A DNA stretch of 23,219 nucleotides from an uncultured Bacilli bacterium. GTDB lineage: Bacteria > Bacillota_I > Bacilli_A > RF39 > UBA660. Below are positions 1 through 6,544 of the stretch, in pieces; position 1 is the first letter of the stretch; each line of letters opens with the position of its first letter. The notes beneath the pieces are model-generated. The model had not been told where the DNA came from, ran no database searches, and saw only the letters and a list, made by a program, of their open reading frames with translations. The DNA lies in assembly GCA_910586425.1 (NCBI GenBank), contig CAJUHL010000022.1, positions 1-23,219 on the forward strand. Reading direction: 5' to 3'. A program made the translations under genes and the position numbers.

Positions 1-32
1 CTTAAATTTTAAATTACTAAAGATTTTCGTGT

Positions 33-803
<771 letters not shown>

Positions 804-870
804 CTAGATATAATCAATTTTGATTACAAAATAAATACCCATATTACTATTGGTACTGAGTTAAGGCAAG

Positions 871-918
871 AAAAAGTCCATATTGATAAATTAGGTATAA
901 CTTTATCATTAGGACTTT
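871..918 (-). terminator. Long stem-loop near the left end, possible terminator
   Basis: Two stacked perfect helices, AAAGTCC (873-879) with GGACTTT (912-918) and TGATAAA (884-890) with TTTATCA (902-908), form one long hairpin. On the minus strand it is followed by a short T-run (875-871), so it could back up the terminator of the NUDIX operon. On the plus strand the same bases encode the end of the frame that would continue the recombinase across attP. Confidence 0.45.
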
Positions 919-952
919 AAAATAGCATATTTCAATTTGAAAATAATTGTTG

Positions 953-987
953 AAAAAAAGAGTTTACTATAAATTGGTAGACTCTTT
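953..987 (-). terminator. Rho-independent terminator of the NUDIX operon
   Basis: On the minus strand AAAGAGTCTAC (987-977) pairs with GTAAACTCTTT (967-957), with one mismatch, and is followed by seven T (959-953). It overlaps the stop codon of the NUDIX gene. Confidence 0.8.
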
Positions 988-1536
988 TACATTTAACTTC
1001 TTTATCAATCTTTTATGAACTGGTCTTATAAAATCAACAATGTTATCTCCTATTGCTTCTTCAAATGTAATCCATTTAACACCTTTGCTTTCATCTTCTC
1101 TAAATGCTAACGTTTCTTTATCATCAGCCTCTAATAAATAAACTACATCTAAATGTGTATGGGCTGGTACATATTTCTCTCTTTTTATATGACCAACAAT
1201 AGGGGAAGCAGAAATTGCAAAAATAGAATTATCTAATACCTTTGTTTTTAAACTTGTTTCTTCTTCTACTTCACGAATAGCAACAGACAATAGATTTTCT
1301 TCACCATCAGCATGTCCTCCAGGAAAAATCCAAGCATCATATATATTATGATATACAACAAGCATTTTTGTTCTATCTTTATTTACTACAAATGCAGAAG
1401 AAGCAAAATGTGCAAATTCATTTTCTCTAGTTAAAACATCATCAAAAGTATCAATCCATTTTAATAAATAATCCTTAATTTTTTCTTCCGCTTCATCGAA
1501 AGGAACATAACTTTCTATTTGTCCTCTTAAATTCAT
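967..1536 (-). CDS. NUDIX hydrolase
   Basis: Hydrolase of a nucleoside diphosphate linked to another moiety; the substrate cannot be told from sequence. The start chosen is the ATG at 1536, behind a strong GAGGAGGA site. An upstream in-frame ATG exists but would run 46 bases into the preceding gene. The product is 189 residues. The Nudix box starts at Gly74: G-x5-E80-x7-R88-E89-V-x-E92-E93. All metal-binding glutamates are present, but the usual Gly of the final G-U pair is Ser95. The gene overlaps the stop of the preceding gene by one base (TAATG), so it is translationally coupled and third in the operon after two NDT-fold genes. It is cargo of the element, not part of its transfer machinery. 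The N-terminal 40 residues are a helical extension before the Nudix fold. Confidence 0.85.
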   Translation of the reverse strand: MNLRGQIESYVPFDEAEEKIKDYLLKWIDTFDDVLTRENEFAHFASSAFVVNKDRTKMLVVYHNIYDAWIFPGGHADGEENLLSVAIREVEEETSLKTKVLDNSIFAISASPIVGHIKREKYVPAHTHLDVVYLLEADDKETLAFREDESKGVKWITFEEAIGDNIVDFIRPVHKRLIKKLNVKESTNL

Positions 1537-1937
1537 TATTTTTCCTCCTCGTATAATTTTATCCATCCAAGTTTTAGCCATAAATCAACTTCTTCATAAC
1601 ATTGAACATCTTGACTTGGCATCTTTAATATAACTAATTCTATTTCTTTATTATAAACTAATTTTTGAGCAAGACCAAAAGTTAATTCAGCAAACGCTTC
1701 TGCACCAATATATCCATACTTTCCATTTTTATCTTCATTCATAATAAATAACATATCCGTTTTTGTGATACATTCAAAGAAAGTTTTGTGTATACTTGGA
1801 TATAACTCTATAAATTTTTCCTGTTCTATTTTTCTTGGGTAATCTAATATTTCATAATTCTTACTTTCAAAAATTTTTAACCACTTATTTATTTCTTTTT
1901 GAAGTTTAGCACTTCCAGCAATTACAACTTTTTTCAT
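1536..1937 (-). CDS. Nucleoside 2-deoxyribosyltransferase-like protein (133 aa)
   Basis: Small Rossmann-like protein that I place in the nucleoside 2-deoxyribosyltransferase/TIR-like superfamily with moderate confidence. It opens with K-K-V-V-I-A-G-S, has a T-D-M-L-F-I-M-N strand (residues 60-67), and then G-Y-I-G-A-E-A-F-A-E-L-T-F-G-L-A (75-90). The Glu at 80 or 84 occupies the position where this superfamily keeps its catalytic glutamate. Family members cleave or exchange N-glycosidic bonds of (deoxy)nucleosides; which substrate is used here is unknown. It is the middle gene of the cargo operon, ten bases after the next NDT-fold gene and overlapping the NUDIX start, so the three products are probably made together. 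Confidence 0.65.
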   Translation of the reverse strand: MKKVVIAGSAKLQKEINKWLKIFESKNYEILDYPRKIEQEKFIELYPSIHKTFFECITKTDMLFIMNEDKNGKYGYIGAEAFAELTFGLAQKLVYNKEIELVILKMPSQDVQCYEEVDLWLKLGWIKLYEEEK

Positions 1938-1947
1938 CTAAAATCTC

Positions 1948-2337
1948 CTACTGTAATTCAAGTATCTTTTTCACATTATCATCAGCATTTCCAACTAATT
2001 GAGTAATTTTTGGTAATTCATAAAAAGCAACAGTATTTTCAATGCTAAATTCTTCTTTTGTAGTAGAACATAAAAATATTTTTTTATTTAGTGCCATTGC
2101 CATTCCTAATTCAATGTGTGCTCCTCTTCCTCCTGGTAATAGCATAATAACAACATCAGCATCAACAATACCTTGTGATTCTAAACTTGCATATTTTATC
2201 ATATCATCTTTAGATATATCATCACTAACATTTTTTACCCAATCGTGAGTTTGCTCCCAACCATTTTCTTTTAATAACTTTGCATAGTAATTTACTAGTT
2301 CACAATTTTTCATTCCCGATCCAACATAAAATTTCAT
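1948..2337 (-). CDS. Nucleoside 2-deoxyribosyltransferase family protein (129 aa)
   Basis: This shows the clearest NDT signature of the pair. It begins M-K-F-Y-V-G-S-G-M-K and has a D-A-D-V-V-I-M-L-L-P strand (59-68). This runs into G-G-R-G-A-H-I-E-L-G-M-A-M-A-L-N-K-K-I (69-87), with the conserved Glu76 and the E-L-G-x-A helix typical of the family. Members transfer deoxyribose between bases or hydrolyse nucleosides and nucleotides. It is the first gene of the minus-strand operon, with a good GGAGGT site ahead of ATG 2337 and a promoter just upstream. Two NDT-fold proteins and a NUDIX enzyme together suggest processing of one modified or signalling nucleotide; that is inference. Confidence 0.75.
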   Translation of the reverse strand: MKFYVGSGMKNCELVNYYAKLLKENGWEQTHDWVKNVSDDISKDDMIKYASLESQGIVDADVVIMLLPGGRGAHIELGMAMALNKKIFLCSTTKEEFSIENTVAFYELPKITQLVGNADDNVKKILELQ

Positions 2338-2361
2338 TGTAATACCTCCATCTCTATATAG

Positions 2362-2390
2362 ATTATACTAAAATTAGCGATTTTTTTAAA
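2362..2390 (-). promoter_or_regulatory. Promoter of the NDT-NDT-NUDIX operon
   Basis: On the minus strand a TATAAT box (2367-2362) lies 25 bases upstream of the start codon. A weak -35 TTTAAA (2390-2385) sits 17 bases further upstream. Confidence 0.55.
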
Positions 2391-2546
2391 TACTTAGTCC
2401 TAAATTTTCCTATAATAAAAATAATGTCATTTATATTTATAACTAATGCTATATTAGTTTCTATCCATGTATTGTAAGTGAAATAAAGGTTAATCTAAAA
2501 TTTTTACAACATTTCTACCAACAAAATATCAGACATTTAATCCTTA

Positions 2547-2636
2547 TTGACTATAAGCAATCAAGTGATACAATATAGTAGAATATGAAATAATTATATC
2601 TAATAGTGCTACTTTCAATATGAGTAGTGCTTTTTT
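2547..2636 (+). promoter_or_regulatory. Promoter followed at once by an intrinsic terminator: short RNA or attenuated leader
   Basis: A strong sigma-A promoter, TTGACT (2547-2552), 16 bases, TACAAT (2569-2574), should start RNA near 2581. About 25 bases later AGTGCTACT (2605-2613) pairs with AGTAGTGCT (2623-2631), counting two G-U pairs, and runs into six T (2631-2636). An outer perfect helix, GAATATGAAA (2581-2590) with TTTCATATTC (2634-2643), could form instead and swallow the T-run. The transcript would be a 55-60-nt RNA unless termination is relieved. No coding frame lies in it. Confidence 0.6.
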
Positions 2637-2680
2637 CATATTCAAATTTCTATATATTCATCAGTAATTTTCTTCAATAA

Positions 2681-2702
2681 TATGGCCGTACTTATGACCA
2701 TA
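2681..2702. repeat. 22-bp dyad, copy 1
   Basis: TATGGCC, 8 bases, GACCATA: an imperfect palindrome with 6 of 7 positions symmetric. Its reverse complement matches the copy at 2981-3002 at 19 of 22 positions. A further half-site TATGGCC lies at 2726-2732. Confidence 0.7.
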
Positions 2703-2766
2703 AAATCTTCAAAATTCCCAAAATTTATGGCCAAAAATCTAGAAAAATCACATTGAAAAAGTGTGT

Positions 2767-2845
2767 ACGATTGTTAAACAAGTTTTAGAAAATCTTTATT
2801 TATAAAGCTTTCAGTGAAAGACAAAGTTAACGATTGTATAACAAT
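2767..2845. repeat. Paired 16-bp direct repeats with internal dyads
   Basis: ACGATTGTTAAACAAG (2767-2782) and ACGATTGTATAACAAT (2830-2845) match at 13 of 16 positions, 63 bases apart. Each contains its own small palindrome (TTGTTAAACAA and ATTGTATAACAAT), as regulator or replication/transfer protein sites often do. Confidence 0.5.
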
Positions 2846-2898
2846 ATCCTCAAATGTAAACACTTATGTTTTCTAAAATACATTATGAAATAAGGGAA

Positions 2899-2917
2899 AA
2901 CTAGCCACTGGCTAGTT
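2899..2917. other. Perfect short hairpin in the element's regulatory region
   Basis: AACTAGCC (2899-2906), ACT, GGCTAGTT (2910-2917) is a perfect 8-bp stem with a 3-base loop. On the minus strand it is followed by TTTT, so it may be a weak terminator. As a compact dyad it could equally be a protein site or a transfer-origin structure. Confidence 0.45.
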
Positions 2918-2980
2918 GTTTGTAAACAGGTTTATCCTGCTTTTATTTTGTTTTGATTATTTTAGAAAAAATGATATTTC

Positions 2981-3002
2981 TATGGTCATAACTTCGACCA
3001 TA
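2981..3002. repeat. 22-bp dyad, copy 2
   Basis: TATGGTC, 8 bases, GACCATA: a perfect 7-bp inverted repeat. It is the inverted partner of the 2681-2702 copy, exactly 300 bases away. The rest of the 2338-3182 gap is AT-rich, shows no coding frame I can support, and appears to be the control region between the divergent cargo and recombinase operons. Confidence 0.7.
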
Positions 3003-3097
3003 AGTATGACTATTATTTTTCATATTTTTGTAATTTGGATGGCTATTGTTTAGTTATCTTTTTTGTTTGTAGGGCTGTATAAAATGAGCAAGCGCGT

Positions 3098-3126
3098 TAT
3101 AATTTCTTTAAGATATTTTAAAGAAA
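3098..3126 (+). promoter_or_regulatory. -10 box with overlapping dyad upstream of the recombinase operon
   Basis: TATAAT (3098-3103) is followed immediately by TTTCTTTAA (3103-3111), GATATT, TTAAAGAAA (3118-3126), a perfect 9-bp inverted repeat. Its position at the expected transcription start is that of a repressor operator or a 5' hairpin. I see no convincing -35 box. Confidence 0.45.
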
Positions 3127-3182
3127 GTTGGTGCGTAACTATGATATGAATTGTTTAAGAATTTAAAGGGGGTAATAATTAA

Positions 3183-3365
3183 ATGGAAAGAAGTGATAAA
3201 AGATTAGAACATCTAAAAACTTATATAGCAGAAATCGCTATGTTAGAATTCATCAAAGATAATAACTTAATTGATAATAACGAATATAAGAAAATCAAAA
3301 ATAAAATTGAAAACGAATATGCAAAATACAACAGATTAAACAATTCAGAATATAGTTTTGCATAA
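3183..3365 (+). CDS. SHOCT-like small protein upstream of the recombinase
   Basis: Sixty residues, rich in Lys, Glu and Asn, all helical in appearance. Residues 18-48 fit the short C-terminal (SHOCT) pattern: a hydrophobic helix, L-I-D-N-N-E-Y (29-35), then K-K-I-K-N-K-I. The family has no defined enzymatic role and is often found in small oligomer-forming or element-borne proteins. Translation starts at the ATG after AAAGGGGG. The gene ends 49 bases before the recombinase and is probably cotranscribed with it. A small charged protein in this position is a candidate recombination directionality factor (excisionase) or regulator, but nothing in the sequence proves that. Confidence 0.7.
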   Translation: MERSDKRLEHLKTYIAEIAMLEFIKDNNLIDNNEYKKIKNKIENEYAKYNRLNNSEYSFA

Positions 3366-3414
3366 ATAAAATATTTGAGATATGCTATTATTCAACAATT
3401 ATGGAAAGGAATAA

Positions 3415-5160
3415 ATGAATAATAAAGTTGAAGTAATAGCACCAACTTCTAAAACAATGTGCTTAAAAGGAATTAAAGAAACAAAACTAGTCAAGGCTTG
3501 TGCTTATTGTAGAGTTTCTACAGATAATGAAGATCAGAAAACAAGTTATGATTCACAACGAATCCATTATAAAAATATGATTGAAGAAAATCCTGACTGG
3601 GAATTTGTAGGAATTTATGCTGATGAAGGTATAACTGGTACACAAACAAAAAAACGAGAACAATTTAATCAAATGATGAATGATGCTTTAAATGGTAAAA
3701 TTGATTTGATTTTAGCCAAGTCTATATCAAGATTTGCTCGTAATACTGTTGATACTTTAAATTGTGTAAGGTTACTTCGTGAACATAATGTAGATGTATT
3801 TTTTGAAAAGGAAAATATTCACACTCTAGGTTTATCCAATGAATTGTTTTTAACTCTATATAGTGCTTTTGCTCAAGCTGAAAGTGAATCTATTTCAGAA
3901 AATGTAAAAACTGGTGTAAGAATGAAAATGAAACGTGGAGAATTGGTTGGTAAATATGCTCCATTCGGTTACTTATATGACAAAGAAAAAGATACAATAA
4001 TACCAGATGAAAATAAGAAAGATATTGTTACTTACATTTTTGAAGAATACTCCAAAGGTGTAGGTTTCAGAACAATTGCTTTAAATCTTAATAATCTAAG
4101 AATACCTAGTCCCTCTAATTTAAAATGGTGTCATGCTTCTGTTAGAAGAATTATTATAAATGAAAAATACGTAGGAGATTTAAAAACAGGAAAGTATTAT
4201 ACCGAAAATGTTTTAACTCATAAAAAGAAAGTCAATTATGGAGAAAAAGAACAGTTTTTTACAATTAATCATCATGAACCCATTATCTCTCGTGAATTAT
4301 GGAATAAGTGTCAAGAAATACTAACTATCAGAAGTAAAGTTATTAAGCCAGATGGGAATCGTGATAAGTTTAGTAGAAAGTATCCATTTAGTAGTAAAAT
4401 CTTTTGTGGAATATGTGGAGAGAGATTTATAAGGCGTTCTTATAAAATCAGAAGTAATGGAAAAGAAGTTGCTTATTGGATATGTAGAAGTCATAGAAAT
4501 AAGATTGATTGTTCAAATTTGATACACTACAAGCAAGAAGAATTAGAAGATATATTTGTAATTGCTTATAACAAATTGTTTGAAAATAGTGATAAATACA
4601 TCAACTCATTTATGAAAAAAGTAAATGAAGTCATCAATGAAAATCAAGATTATAATAATCAAAAGAAGATAAAAGAAGAAATATCAAAACTTGAAAATAA
4701 GTTATCTAATTTGATTGATTTACAACTTGACGGCTCTATTTCAAAAGAGATATTAAATCAAAAAAATCTTGAAATTTCCAACAAGATTAAAGAATACGAG
4801 CAACAACTAAAAGATACTGAAAATATAGAACTTACTAGAAAACAAAAACTAGAACAAATTGATAAAATATATAATACTCTAAAACAATACAAAGGTCTTA
4901 CTAAATTTAATGAAGAAGTATTTAATAGTATGGTTGATAAAATCATTATTGGCGAAAAATCAGATTATGGAGAAGAAGATTTTTACAGGATTAAATTCAT
5001 TTTAAAAACTGGAGAACTAATCAATGAAAATCTACCTAATGGAAAAATAGACATAGGAACGAATTTTGGTAAATATGGCTTTACAATTACAAAGCAAGAA
5101 CTTGAAGAAGCAGAAGATAATGTGACTGCCTATGTATTACAACGGCACTCGAGGATATAA
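3415..5160 (+). CDS. Large serine recombinase of the integrative element
   Basis: Integrase/transposase of the large serine recombinase type (TnpX-like architecture), which cuts and joins at a dinucleotide within short att sites. Domains in order: resolvase catalytic domain (about 27-170) with catalytic Ser35 in C-R-V-S-T, Arg in S-R-F-A-R-N (104-110) and the long S-E-S-I-S-E-N helix; recombinase DNA-binding domain (about 180-300); zinc ribbon with Cys331, Cys334, Cys357 and Cys366; coiled coil (about 395-475); C-terminal segment. The ATG follows GGAAAGGA. In the integrated state the last three residues come from host DNA beyond the ACTC junction. If the element circularised, the frame would continue from 768 to a TAA at 918-920 without a stop, giving about 628 residues. 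Its own catalytic codons contain GAGTTTC (3512-3518), the same core as the insertion site it occupies. Confidence 0.93.
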   Translation: MNNKVEVIAPTSKTMCLKGIKETKLVKACAYCRVSTDNEDQKTSYDSQRIHYKNMIEENPDWEFVGIYADEGITGTQTKKREQFNQMMNDALNGKIDLILAKSISRFARNTVDTLNCVRLLREHNVDVFFEKENIHTLGLSNELFLTLYSAFAQAESESISENVKTGVRMKMKRGELVGKYAPFGYLYDKEKDTIIPDENKKDIVTYIFEEYSKGVGFRTIALNLNNLRIPSPSNLKWCHASVRRIIINEKYVGDLKTGKYYTENVLTHKKKVNYGEKEQFFTINHHEPIISRELWNKCQEILTIRSKVIKPDGNRDKFSRKYPFSSKIFCGICGERFIRRSYKIRSNGKEVAYWICRSHRNKIDCSNLIHYKQEELEDIFVIAYNKLFENSDKYINSFMKKVNEVINENQDYNNQKKIKEEISKLENKLSNLIDLQLDGSISKEILNQKNLEISNKIKEYEQQLKDTENIELTRKQKLEQIDKIYNTLKQYKGLTKFNEEVFNSMVDKIIIGEKSDYGEEDFYRIKFILKTGELINENLPNGKIDIGTNFGKYGFTITKQELEEAEDNVTAYVLQRHSRI

Positions 5161-5170
5161 ACCAACAACA
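5130..5170. other. Right attachment junction of the element
   Basis: Element sequence, which encodes the end of the recombinase, passes through ACTC 5147-5150 into the host gene. The host side, on the minus strand, encodes L-Y-P-R of the interrupted recombinase. The last three residues and the stop codon of the element's recombinase (S-R-I-stop) are therefore largely supplied by host DNA. Confidence 0.7.
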
Positions 5171-5187
5171 ATTTTTTCGTTTTTCAT
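5147..5187 (-). pseudogene. Serine recombinase, interrupted gene, 5' part
   Basis: Thirteen codons beginning with ATG at 5187 encode M-K-N-E-K-I-V-V-G-L-Y-P-R. This is the usual beta-strand before the catalytic motif of a serine recombinase. A good Shine-Dalgarno sequence AAAGGAG (5194-5200) sits six bases upstream of the ATG. At the GAGT junction (5147-5150) the frame enters the inserted element and stops after V-P-L. Joining GAGT here to GAGT at 766-769 gives codons for Y-P-R-V-S-T-E-D-Q with no frame change, giving a restored product of about 257 residues. The two halves are on the same strand in the right order for a simple insertion between them. Confidence 0.85.
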
Positions 5188-5214
5188 TTCATTCTCCTTT
5201 CAATTTTTAACACG

Positions 5215-5242
5215 AAAAAACACAAGAGAATTTCCCTTGTGT
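5215..5242 (-). terminator. Terminator hairpin in the leader of the interrupted recombinase
   Basis: On the minus strand ACACAAG and CTTGTGT (5242-5236 with 5226-5220) form a stem with one internal mismatch and a short A/T loop, followed by six T (5220-5215). It lies between a promoter at 5303-5275 and the old recombinase start at 5187, so it is placed as an attenuator, not as a simple end for the gene at 5374-5664. Confidence 0.65.
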
Positions 5243-5274
5243 ATAAAGATAAGACCTATTTTTACTACAATACC

Positions 5275-5303
5275 ATAATACCACATTTTAAGCGGAACGT
5301 AAA
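5275..5303 (-). promoter_or_regulatory. Promoter of the interrupted host recombinase
   Basis: On the minus strand TTTACG (5303-5298), 17 bases, TATTAT (5280-5275). Transcription would start near 5268 and run through the hairpin at 5242-5215 towards the start codon at 5187. Confidence 0.5.
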
Positions 5304-5373
5304 CGGAAATTGAAAAGAAATCGATACCCATTTTTCCCAGTGTTTATAAGGGTTTGTAGAAATTTCAAAAAAA

Positions 5374-5664
5374 TTATTTTTCTAACATTTTAAAAATTAA
5401 AAATTTTATGCTTTCCATCGTAACATTTTGCATAGTAGTTTTATCATAAAGAGTAGGATTATTTTCATAATTGGTTATTACAAAATAACTATTATCATTA
5501 CTTATTACTATTTGATGTGGTTCATGGATAGAAAGATTAGTATTTTCAAAATGAATATATTTGCCACCAATAAAATCAATATGTAGTTTTGAAATATTTT
5601 TTAACTTTAATATCTTATCTTTAATTAAAGAGGGAAACTCTAATTGTTCTATGGATACTTTCAT
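5374..5664 (-). CDS. Hypothetical protein, 96 aa
   Basis: I do not recognise this protein. It starts at ATG 5664 after a very strong AAGGAGGT site, so it is very probably translated. It is soluble, without a signal peptide or membrane segment. It looks like a small alpha/beta domain: a helical start (residues 5-25), several beta-like stretches (K-L-H-I-D-F-I, Q-I-V-I-S-N, Y-F-V-I-T-N-Y), and a closing helix (K-F-L-I-F-K-M-L-E-K). It lies alone between the tRNA-Gly terminator and the old recombinase. It may be part of the older mobile island or a core gene beside the insertion. Confidence 0.7.
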   Translation of the reverse strand: MKVSIEQLEFPSLIKDKILKLKNISKLHIDFIGGKYIHFENTNLSIHEPHQIVISNDNSYFVITNYENNPTLYDKTTMQNVTMESIKFLIFKMLEK

Positions 5665-5688
5665 AAGTTATACCTCCTTCCAAGCATG

Positions 5689-5725
5689 AAAAAAGTCCAT
5701 AATATCAAGTATTATGAACTTTTTA
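5689..5725. terminator. Bidirectional terminator after tRNA-Gly
   Basis: AAAAGTCCATAAT (5691-5703) pairs with ATTATGAACTTTT (5711-5723) with one mismatch around a 7-base loop. Both strands end in T-runs. On the minus strand it closes the tRNA-Gly transcript. Confidence 0.75.
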
Positions 5726-5766
5726 TATCTAACCGAACTATTTAGGTGTTCGGGTAATTCCAACAA

Positions 5767-5840
5767 TGGAGCAGATGATGAGAATCGAACTCACGCAGTC
5801 AGCTTGGAAGGCTGAGGTTCTACCATTAAACTACATCTGC
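5767..5840 (-). tRNA. tRNA-Gly (anticodon TCC)
   Basis: The minus strand folds as a full cloverleaf. Acceptor stem GCAGATG/CATCTGC with encoded T-CCA end; D arm with A-A-T-G-G-T-A loop; anticodon stem TCAGC/GCTGA with loop C-T-TCC-A-A; T arm with T-T-C-G-A-T-T loop. Anticodon TCC reads GGA/GGG glycine codons. It has its own promoter upstream and a terminator downstream. Confidence 0.96.
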
Positions 5841-5859
5841 AATTTAGTAGGCACTTTTC

Positions 5860-5887
5860 ATTATACTAGAAATTTAATGAATGTCAA
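5860..5887 (-). promoter_or_regulatory. Promoter of tRNA-Gly
   Basis: On the minus strand a perfect -35 TTGACA (5887-5882), 16 bases, and a perfect -10 TATAAT (5865-5860), ending 19 bases before the mature tRNA. Confidence 0.85.
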
Positions 5888-6032
5888 TCATTTTTCTAAA
5901 AAAAGTAAAAATATTGAGATTCAATTTATTCCTTTCTCTCTTTATTATATGAAATCAATAAAAAAAGATGTAAAAAAAATAAAATATTGATATAATATAG
6001 AAGATATACGAGTATGAAAGCGTATAATAGAA

Positions 6033-6061
6033 TTGAAAAAAGTGTAAATGTATAGTATAAT
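6033..6061 (+). promoter_or_regulatory. Promoter of the membrane-protein/GGDEF operon
   Basis: TTGAAA (6033-6038), 17 bases, TATAAT (6056-6061). The expected start, near 6068, leaves a short leader before ATG 6086. Confidence 0.75.
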
Positions 6062-6085
6062 CAAAATACGGAAGTGAGGACACAT

Positions 6086-6535
6086 ATGAAATTTATCAAA
6101 TCGCATAAGATATTATGTATTATCTTAATAATTATAATGATATTGCTTATTATAGGGATTGTTTTGTTTGTAAAATTATCACCAGATGCAAGCAAAGATG
6201 TATATGGGAACCGTTTAGTTGACATTGAAAAATATCCAATTGACGAAGAACGCATACAAACAATGAATACAGAATTTCTTACTTTAGATGGAATACAATC
6301 TGTAAATCATAACATAAAAGGAAGAAGAATTAATATCACTCTAAAATTAGATGCATCTGTATCCAAAGATGTCGCAATACAATATGCAAATAAAACATTG
6401 GAATATTTTACAGATGAAATCAAATCTTACTATGATATTCAAATTTTTCTTATGACAGAAGAAGATAGCGAAATTTATCCAATGATCGGATATAAACATA
6501 AAACAAGCAGTACATACATATGGAAACAGGAGTAG
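6086..6535 (+). CDS. Membrane-anchored hypothetical protein, 149 aa
   Basis: The start chosen is ATG 6086, six bases after GTGAGG. An upstream in-frame GTG at 6074 lies inside that binding site. One strong membrane segment (about residues 8-31, I-L-C-I-I-L-I-I-I-M-I-L-L-I-I-G-I-V-L-F) follows a Lys-rich start, so the protein is probably anchored with an extracellular domain. That domain (about 35-149) has an alternating pattern (residues 70-125: R-I-N-I-T-L-K-L, A-I-Q-Y-A-N-K-T-L, Y-D-I-Q-I-F-L) suggesting a small alpha/beta fold. I do not recognise the family. It lies nine bases before the receptor/GGDEF gene, so the two products may act together at the membrane. Confidence 0.8.
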   Translation: MKFIKSHKILCIILIIIMILLIIGIVLFVKLSPDASKDVYGNRLVDIEKYPIDEERIQTMNTEFLTLDGIQSVNHNIKGRRINITLKLDASVSKDVAIQYANKTLEYFTDEIKSYYDIQIFLMTEEDSEIYPMIGYKHKTSSTYIWKQE

Positions 6536-6544
6536 TGAATTTAT

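Noticed and set aside
1537..1581. Upstream ATG at 1581 as the start of the NUDIX gene.
   Set aside because: It overlaps the previous gene by 46 bases, while ATG 1536 has a strong ribosome site and a TAATG coupling.
2042..2248. A plus-strand frame inside the NDT gene.
   Set aside because: Antisense to a well-supported gene with a strong ribosome site; composition is that of a complement frame.
2681..3002. The repeated dyads considered as a CRISPR array.
   Set aside because: Only two full copies, in opposite orientation and 300 bp apart, with no regular spacers and no cas genes.
5766..5990. A 74-codon plus-strand reading frame over the tRNA-Gly gene.
   Set aside because: It is the antisense of the tRNA and its promoter and has no ribosome site.
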